This document shows, in pieces, positions 57,624 to 64,000 of a stretch of DNA of 64,000 nt (positions are counted from its first letter, which is position 1; the number at the start of each line of letters is the position of its first letter). Below the pieces are notes generated by a model. That model ran no database searches. It was given only the letters and a program-made list of their open reading frames with translations, and had not been told where the DNA came from. The stretch is from Brachionus manjavacas (lineage: Eukaryota; Rotifera; Eurotatoria; Ploima; Brachionidae), in assembly GCA_019054805.1 (NCBI GenBank), contig JAHQIY010000006.1, positions 4,588,001 through 4,652,000 on the forward strand. The letters are read 5' to 3'. The translations under genes were made by a program, and so were the position numbers.

Positions 57624-59263
57624 GACCAGATTCATAATTTTGATCATTTTCAGAATCTTTTTCATTCTTATTATATCACTTCTTATGATCTCTTTTTATT
57701 TCAATAATTTACTCAATTATAACTACCAAAGCAAACTCCTGATTCTTAATTCTTAAGTCTTAATTCTGATTGATACTGAGAAAGATAAGTAAATATCAAT
57801 TTTAACTCTGAATTCCTTTAAAGTTACTATCAGTTAATTTTTAACGACCCAATTTGCTCAAATGAATTAACTATTGCTTTAAAAGATTGAATCATGCATG
57901 ATCTGACCAAATGCATAATATACCTATAAATTCTCTAAAATAAATCATAAAACTTTTGAAAATAACTTTTCGAGAATCTAGAGTTCCGAAAGCATGGAAA
58001 ACTACGAACATACTATGATTCAAAAAAGACCAAAAAATGAGACAATTGTAATAATGTTAATTTTATTTTTTCTATTTCTTTAAGTTTAAGTCAATCTTTG
58101 TAAAATTTAATTGTACAAATTTATCAAAAGATATTATCTTGAATTTTTTTTATCCACGTTTCATGAATAACCATTCCTTTGTCCGCTTAATTTTTTTTGA
58201 AAATAAAATTATTTTTCTATTTTTTTATAATTTTTTAAAATTTTTCTTTAGATTCAAATTTCTAAATTGAAGTGGCTTTTAAATTTTCTTAACCTTCAAA
58301 ATAACCTTTAGATAAGTAAATCTGTTGGCAATTAATACTTTTTTAACATGTTAATTTTAATTTAAAAGTTATAAAAATTTTACAATTAATTTTTAATGAT
58401 TTCTCTTTTAAATCTTAGTCCAAAGATTAATTTTTATTTAAATAGTTTAACTACAAAAAATTAAGAAACATGCTGATATTTCTCATTTTTTTAAAGAGAT
58501 TATTTTAAAAAACAAAATTTTATTTTTAGGATAAAAATTTATTCCTTTTTAAATTTTTTCAGAAATAAGCAACTAAATTAGTGTTAACTTCATTTGGATT
58601 TGTTTTTCAGATAACCAATATTTTATCTATTTAAGTATTTTAAATTCTATTAAACAAAAACAGTATATAATTAATCAGATAAATTATATTAAAACTAAAA
58701 CAAAATTTTTTCTGATTCTAGATAAAAAACTTGGTTGTTTTTCTGTATAATTGATTTCTTTTCATGTTAGTTTATTTTTATTATATCGATTGTATCTGAT
58801 CGAATTTTTTTTTGATTGAATATTTAAGGATAATTACAAAAGCTTAGATAAAATTAGATTTAATAAATATATTAATTACTGATAAGTTCATGTTAATGAA
58901 TATTAATGTTTTAATCTAATGATATTTTTTTCATACAAGATATTGTAGTTATCGATGTAGAAGTTAATTCAATACAATAATTTGAATTTGAAATCTTAAA
59001 ATTAGTTCATAAACCTAGAATAAATGATCATATTTTAATTTGAGATAAGAGATGATAAAGAAGAGTAGAGTTTTAATTATAGAAATTTCAAGTGATTTAT
59101 TTTGATTTAGATACATATATTTTATGAAAGTAATCAGATGGATTTTAAAATTTTTATTTTTTTTTCAATATTCTCTAAGAACGAATTTTGATGAGCAGCT
59201 AATTCATTAAAAAATTTTAAAATCTTGCATACAAACATAACTTTGTTGTAAATAAATATTTAG
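57624..59263. other. Intergenic between ENPP copies C and D
   Basis: AT-rich spacer beginning right at the end of the inverted duplication. A 44-codon hydrophobic frame at about 57622 is compatible with chance. No gene seen. Confidence 0.4.
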
Positions 59264-60928
59264 ATGAATAGCTTGATGAAAATTTTATTTTTGTTAGCAA
59301 TAAATGCATGTGTACTCAATGCAAAATCAAGTCCACTTCTTTTGATATCTATGGATGGATTCCAAGCGGCAAAATTGCATCAATTTATGAATGAAAACCC
59401 TAGTTCAAATTTTACTCAATTTTACAATAAAAGTCTTGGAGCAGATTATATGAATCCGTCAGAACCTTCTATAACTTTTCCTAATCATATAACTTTAGTA
59501 ACTGGTAAGTAAAAGAAATACCTTTAAATAAATTTTTCATTATTAATAATTTAGGTCTTTATCCTGAATCCCATGGTAAGCTAATTAAAGTAATGCTTGC
59601 CTAATATTCATTTAGAAATTCAAAGGTATTATCAATAACATTATCTATGATCCTAATTATGACCAAAAAGTAAAGCTAGCCCAATCGCAGGATCTTAAGT
59701 GGTGGAATCTGTCAGAACCAATTTGGTATACAGCTAAAAAACAAGTTTAACACTTTAAAATAGATTTACAGAAATTTGAATTGACTTTTCATAAAGGGTT
59801 TAAAAACGGGATCTTCTTTTTGGATATCTAACAATGTTTGGCCGAGGCAGCCAGGTAAAATTATCAAAATTAAAACATGTGTTTATTTAGAAAATTATTT
59901 CTTTTAAGATGTCTTTCTCAGTTATAATCCAAATTACGACTCATTTGATCGAGTAGATGAAATTATTAACTGGTATAGGAAATTTGATTTGGACTTTTTA
60001 TGTGTGTATTTTGATGAGCCCGATTCCACGGGTCATAGGTATGGACCTGATAGTAAAGAATACATGGAAAAAGTAAATTTAAAATAAAAATTATCAAATT
60101 TATCTATTTCAATTAGATTGGCTATATGGATTCTGTATTGGGATATTTATTGAAAAGACTAGATGAAATCGGTCTTTTTCAACGACTAAATATAATTCTG
60201 GTCAGCGATCACGGAATGGCAAACTTAGCCTCAAATTACAATGTTTTTATTAAAGACCATGTAAATACAGATTTAATTGATATGGATAAAAGTGTATTTC
60301 ATGTTGTTTCTAACATTTTTCCAAAATCCGATGATAAAGTAAACCCATTATAAATGTGTATTTAGTAATTGTTGATAATTTTTCTAAAGCTAAATGAACT
60401 GTATGAACAAATGAAAAAATTGCCTAATATGAAAGTTTATAAAAAATCAGAAGTGCCCAAAGAGCTGAACTATTCTACAAGTGATCGAATCGGTATTTTC
60501 GGGTTTTATTAATAAAGTCAAAATTAAGCCTTTGATTTTAGGTGACATTGTATCATTTTCTAATGAGGGATATAGATTAATGGATCAGATTTATACCGAC
60601 AATAATCGAGGTGCACATGGATATGCATCTAATTTGACTTCAATGAGAGCAATTTTTATGGGTACTTTTTTTTCTTAATCTTAAAAAAAATAAATTAAAA
60701 ATTTTAAAAGCTCATGGTCCCAATATTAAACAAGGACGCATTGAAGGTTTCAGAAATGTAAATGTTTACCCATTAATGTGTACACTGATGAATATAAATT
60801 GCAATTCAAACAATGGAAGCATTGACATTTTTGAGCCCTTCATTGAAATGAATAACACAAATAATAAAAAAGAAAGCAAACTCTATGTTATTTTGGCTTT
60901 TTTGATGGCAAAATTAAAAATGTCATAA
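59264..60928 (+). CDS. ENPP: ENPP-type ectonucleotide phosphodiesterase, copy D (divergent)
   Basis: Nine exons, 59264-59504, 59555-59575, 59626-59744, 59797-59854, 59909-60072, 60117-60338, 60390-60492, 60542-60661 and 60711-60928, encode 421 residues. A signal peptide (MNSLMKILFLLAINACVLNA) is followed by LLLISMDG, SITFPNHIT, LYPESHG, DEPDSTGHRYG, VSDHGM and GAHGY, so all expected metal ligands and the threonine nucleophile are kept. The conserved MAHGP segment is split by an intron. It ends in a short hydrophobic tail (LYVILAFLMAKL). It shares intron positions with copies A-C but has five more introns, including one pair flanking a 21-nt exon. No recently shared tract with the other copies was seen, so it is the oldest lineage of the cluster. 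Confidence 0.9.
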
Positions 60929-61197
60929 TTGAATGATTTTTATTAAATTAATGAATTTTTTTAGTCGAATTTAAATTTAAAGTTAAGTTTTAACTAATAA
61001 ATTATTTAATAGCAAAAAAGAAAACTTTTTATTAGTATTTCATTAAAAAGTGATTTTGGTATAAGACATAAATGTTGGTTTGATGGTTTTTAAGCAATGA
61101 TAAAAATTTGAAATTATTTTTTTAAATGTTGTTCTAATTTTGCCCCTGTATAAATATATATTTGTCTGTTAAACATAATTTTTTTTATTTTATTAAA
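60929..61197. other. Short spacer between ENPP copy D and NUDT14
   Basis: AT-rich 269-bp stretch holding the 3' end of copy D and the NUDT14 promoter. Confidence 0.4.
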
Positions 61198-61908
61198 ATG
61201 ACGGAGAATAATAAAAAAGTAGAGTCATCAAATCACGATATACATTCATTTGAAGTATCTGAACTAACTACTTCAAGATACATCAATCCATACCGTTTAC
61301 AGTTTAGACATAATTCTCAAAAACGAGTCTGGGATGGCATCATATCATTTCCGTCTGTATCATGTATTTTGTACCATACGGTGCGCGAATCTGTTATTCT
61401 TGTTCGACAATTTCGCCCGGTAGTTTATGTCAATCAGCTTCTGGAAAGCCAAGCTTCGAACCAAAACGACGAAACAAAGGTGGTAAATAAGATTAACGGA
61501 ATCGATTGGTCAAAGACTCATCCAAATGAAGCTTTTACTTATGAACTATGTGCTGGTATATGCGACAAAAACAAGTCTTTAGAAGAGACAGTAAAAGAAG
61601 AAATAATGGAAGAATGTGGATTCGATGTAGATGTTAAAAATGTTCACAAAGTTCGTTCATTCAGAGTGGGCGTCGGTCTAATCGGTTGTTTGCATACAAT
61701 ATTTTACACAGAAGTTGATGAGTCGATGAAAATAGGATCAGGTGGTGGTAATCAATACGAAGGTGAATTCATTGACTTATATGAAATTCACAAGGACTCG
61801 ATAAGAGAATTTTTAGATGATGAAAGTAAGCAAAAACCTCCGGGATTGTTGTATGGTCTAATGTGGTTTTTATATGAGAGAGAAAACTTTTTAAAACCAA
61901 AACAATAG
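61198..61908 (+). CDS. NUDT14: UDP-sugar pyrophosphatase of the NUDT14 type (Nudix hydrolase)
   Basis: A single-exon gene of 236 residues. ATG 61198 is chosen because the upstream in-frame start is only TTG. The Nudix box spans residues about 120-142 and reads GICDKNKSLEETVKEEIMEE followed by CGF. The catalytic EExxEE core is complete, with Lys in place of the first Glu of the generic pattern. The flanking blocks WDGIISFPSVSCILYHT, VRQFRPVVYVNQ, EAFTYELCAG and the GGG loop before the conserved EGEFIDL match NUDT14. Known reaction: hydrolysis of UDP-glucose (and ADP-ribose) to sugar phosphate and nucleoside monophosphate in the cytosol. Two AATAAA signals follow the stop. Confidence 0.94.
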   Translation: MTENNKKVESSNHDIHSFEVSELTTSRYINPYRLQFRHNSQKRVWDGIISFPSVSCILYHTVRESVILVRQFRPVVYVNQLLESQASNQNDETKVVNKINGIDWSKTHPNEAFTYELCAGICDKNKSLEETVKEEIMEECGFDVDVKNVHKVRSFRVGVGLIGCLHTIFYTEVDESMKIGSGGGNQYEGEFIDLYEIHKDSIREFLDDESKQKPPGLLYGLMWFLYERENFLKPKQ

Positions 61909-61980
61909 AAAAATTAAGATTTTTAGGAGCTTTTTATTTATTTCTAAATAATTCTTAATTTTATTATTTTTTTTTTTAAT

Positions 61981-62000
61981 AATAAATTATATTGAATAAA
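61981..62000 (+). promoter_or_regulatory. Two AATAAA polyadenylation signals after NUDT14
   Basis: AATAAA at 61981-61986 and again at 61995-62000, 70-90 nt after the NUDT14 stop codon, in the right orientation. Confidence 0.6.
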
Positions 62001-63229
62001 CTGATTTTTTTCATTATTAAGTCATATTATGAAAATTTAATACTCATTTATTGATTTCCATTTCTGCTAATAAACTGGTCTATTCATTTTCTTCCAAATT
62101 GAATCAAAATTTCTAATAATTTCGAATTTGAGATCATTTTTAAAACAAATATTACATTTAGAAGAAAAAAAGTAATTGTGAATTTTCTTACAAAAATTTA
62201 GTTCTTTAAAAAAAATATGCCTATTGAACTACAGATTTTTCTGTAATTTCTAAAAGGAGAAACAAATGTTTGATTTAACAGTCCAATTTGAGATAAAATT
62301 TAAATAAATATTTCCCAATAAATTGATTGTTTTTAATCAAATTGCATGTTAACTTAGAAATGAAAAATATTTTTTTTTCAATTGTAACGATGAGAGAATT
62401 TTAACATTTAAATAAAATAAATTTACAAAATGCAAAAAAAATTTTGATTAGAATAGATGATAGAGACAAAAAATAAATAAATTTCAAAATATTTAGTTTG
62501 TTTTATCATTAAAATTTTTCTGTAAATAAAAAATCTTTAAATTTTTTTTTTTGTTAATTAGTCCTTTAAATTTGAAAGTAGATACATTAATACAAAGAAC
62601 AAATATATATATGGTTAATTTTTTATTGAAAAACTAAGATTTAAGTTTAAGATCACGTTAATTTAGATTCAAGTTCCACTTTTTAGTACCCAGTCAAACA
62701 TTTTCAGAGATTTTTTGAAGTATCTTTAAAAAATCTCTAAAATTCACTTAAGACTTGTCTCTTTTATACAAATCTGTTTTTTAATATATTTAATGTTTTC
62801 TTGAAAATGTTTGACCCTTTGTTCATTTGTTGATTTTTAGATATTTTTATTGGAAAAAATGTATTATTAGTGAACTGTTTCGACGTCAAAACTATTAATT
62901 TACTAGAACCAGAACAAAATTATTGCTAATTTATTTCTGGTAATAAAAAAATGATTGTGTAAATATCATCAGCTTCAATTTTTAAGCAATCGCCTAATTT
63001 TGATCAAAAGATTTAAGATTTTGTTTCTTATATTGACAGCAAATGCCAGCAAAAATTTAGAAAGAACAATTGCTAGTTCAGACTTAAGCAGGAATTTCAT
63101 AAAAATTAAAAAATTAATTATAAGCGTCAACTTTTAATTTTTAAATTGCTTGTAATCCATGTTCTTTTTATTAAAATTTAAATTTAAACTGAAAATTAAG
63201 CGATCATGGTTTTCATCTTTATTATAAAA
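62001..63229. other. Intergenic, no gene seen
   Basis: AT-rich spacer. No protein-like frame or repeat with clear structure was recognised. Confidence 0.4.
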
Positions 63230-63480
63230 ATCATTGAAAATCACTTTCATTCATCCAAATTGGCCTTAATTGGTGTTCCCCAGGGATTAGTTTCTGGACC
63301 TATCCTTTTCATCATCTACGTAAATGATTTGGCAGTACACATCAAGAATTATTTTTAAATTTATGCTTATGATTGCAAAATTATATCACTTATTGACAAA
63401 AATGGCAATAAAATGGACATTAACACGTTCGAGAAAGTACAACGTAGAGCCACTAAAGTTGCCAACTGAGCTACGAAAAA
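63230..63480 (+). pseudogene. Non-LTR retrotransposon reverse transcriptase relic
   Basis: The plus-strand frame from about 63236 reads KLALIGVPQGLVSGPILFII followed by YVNDLA. This is the GVPQGS.LGP..F..Y.NDL block of non-LTR reverse transcriptases. After a TAA the same frame gives YAYDCKIISL, a decayed form of the catalytic YADD region, and then FEKVQRRATKV, which normally lies well downstream. So there is a stop, a lost catalytic Asp and an internal deletion. It is a dead copy. Confidence 0.8.
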
Positions 63481-64000
63481 AAAAGAAGAGAAATACTTGT
63501 ATAAGTGTTTCAAAAAGTCTCGAAGTTGTTGATTGGCACATTTCACCTTTTTGTATTGAGCCCAAAACAAACCACAAACGTATAGGATAAAATTTTTTTT
63601 TTTAATTTCCGAGATTAATCAGCAAGCCCATGTCTCAAGAGACTGATTAACACTTCATTTATTTAAATTCATTAAACATAATTATATCAAAAATAAAAAA
63701 AGATTCAACATGAAAATTATTCAATATATAAAAAAAAGTTATTGATTACATTGTTATTTGAAAAAATTTTACAACAAGTTACTTAAGTTAAATGATTCAA
63801 ATTTTGCAACTAAATCTAATACCCGACTCCATTGTGTAATTGCTACCTTACAATTTCCTCTTTTTTTCCTGAAATCTAAACTATGTAAACCTGAATGACC
63901 TAAAACTCTCTTTATCATATATCTTTTTTATATCTATTAACTCTTACAAACTTTATTTTTATTTTTTTTTTTTTTCCTTATTTTTTGATTTTATTTTACT
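63481..64000. other. Intergenic, no gene seen
   Basis: AT-rich sequence after the retrotransposon relic, possibly its decayed tail. No intact gene. Confidence 0.35.

Noticed and set aside
57622-57756. 44-codon hydrophobic frame starting at the edge of the inverted duplication
   Set aside because: Its start falls at the duplication border by coincidence and its composition fits chance; unlike the 48-aa frame at 43200-43346, it has no splice context.
59576-59615. A 40-nt intron in ENPP copy D ending at TTTAG
   Set aside because: It breaks the frame. The acceptor at 59625 gives a 50-nt intron and restores the conserved HGIINN reading.

Overview
The window looks like nuclear DNA of a small invertebrate animal. 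It is very AT-rich, roughly three quarters A+T by eye. Genes use the standard code and are split by very short GT-AG introns, mostly 46-75 nt, in AT-rich spacers. Several predicted proteins align well, from memory, with animal families: LSM14, PUSL1, GNL1, POLA1, TAPT1, SFI1, NUDT14 and ENPP. The base composition and intron size fit a monogonont rotifer such as Brachionus, but this is an inference and was not tested.

Layout. 0.3-6.3 kb: two plus-strand genes for disordered or coiled-coil proteins. 6.6-7.9 kb: two small minus-strand genes for secreted proteins with the same exon plan. 8.9-9.9 kb: a three-finger C2H2 protein. 9.9-14.7 kb: spacer with repeat-like inverted elements. 14.8-18.9 kb: LSM14 (minus) and PUSL1 (plus), head to head. 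18.9-22.2 kb: spacer with coding relics and a GC-richer hairpin. 22.2-31.2 kb: GNL1 and POLA1, both minus. 32.1-35.1 kb: TAPT1 (plus) and a newly assembled 147-aa six-cysteine transmembrane protein (minus), converging. 35.1-40.5 kb: gene-free, with a tRNA-derived repeat and a MULE transposase relic. 40.5-43.4 kb: three small minus-strand genes. 44.0-49.5 kb: an SFI1-like centrin-repeat gene. 49.9-60.9 kb: four ENPP-type ectophosphodiesterase genes (two minus, two plus) around a coiled-coil gene. 61.2-61.9 kb: NUDT14. The last 2 kb hold a non-LTR reverse transcriptase relic.

I rebuilt the multi-exon models by hand from splice signals, reading phase and remembered protein families. Every model listed with exon coordinates stays in phase across all its junctions. 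Most genes are unrelated housekeeping functions and form no pathway together. The ENPP cluster is the exception: its members share a 1 kb inverted duplication and a nearly identical internal tract, which suggests recent duplication and gene conversion. I saw no CRISPR array, operon of bacterial type, rRNA or intact tRNA. I did not find a convincing new multi-gene system. The best candidates for novelty are the six-cysteine membrane protein, the pair of small secreted proteins, a 48-aa membrane peptide and the mosaic ENPP cluster.
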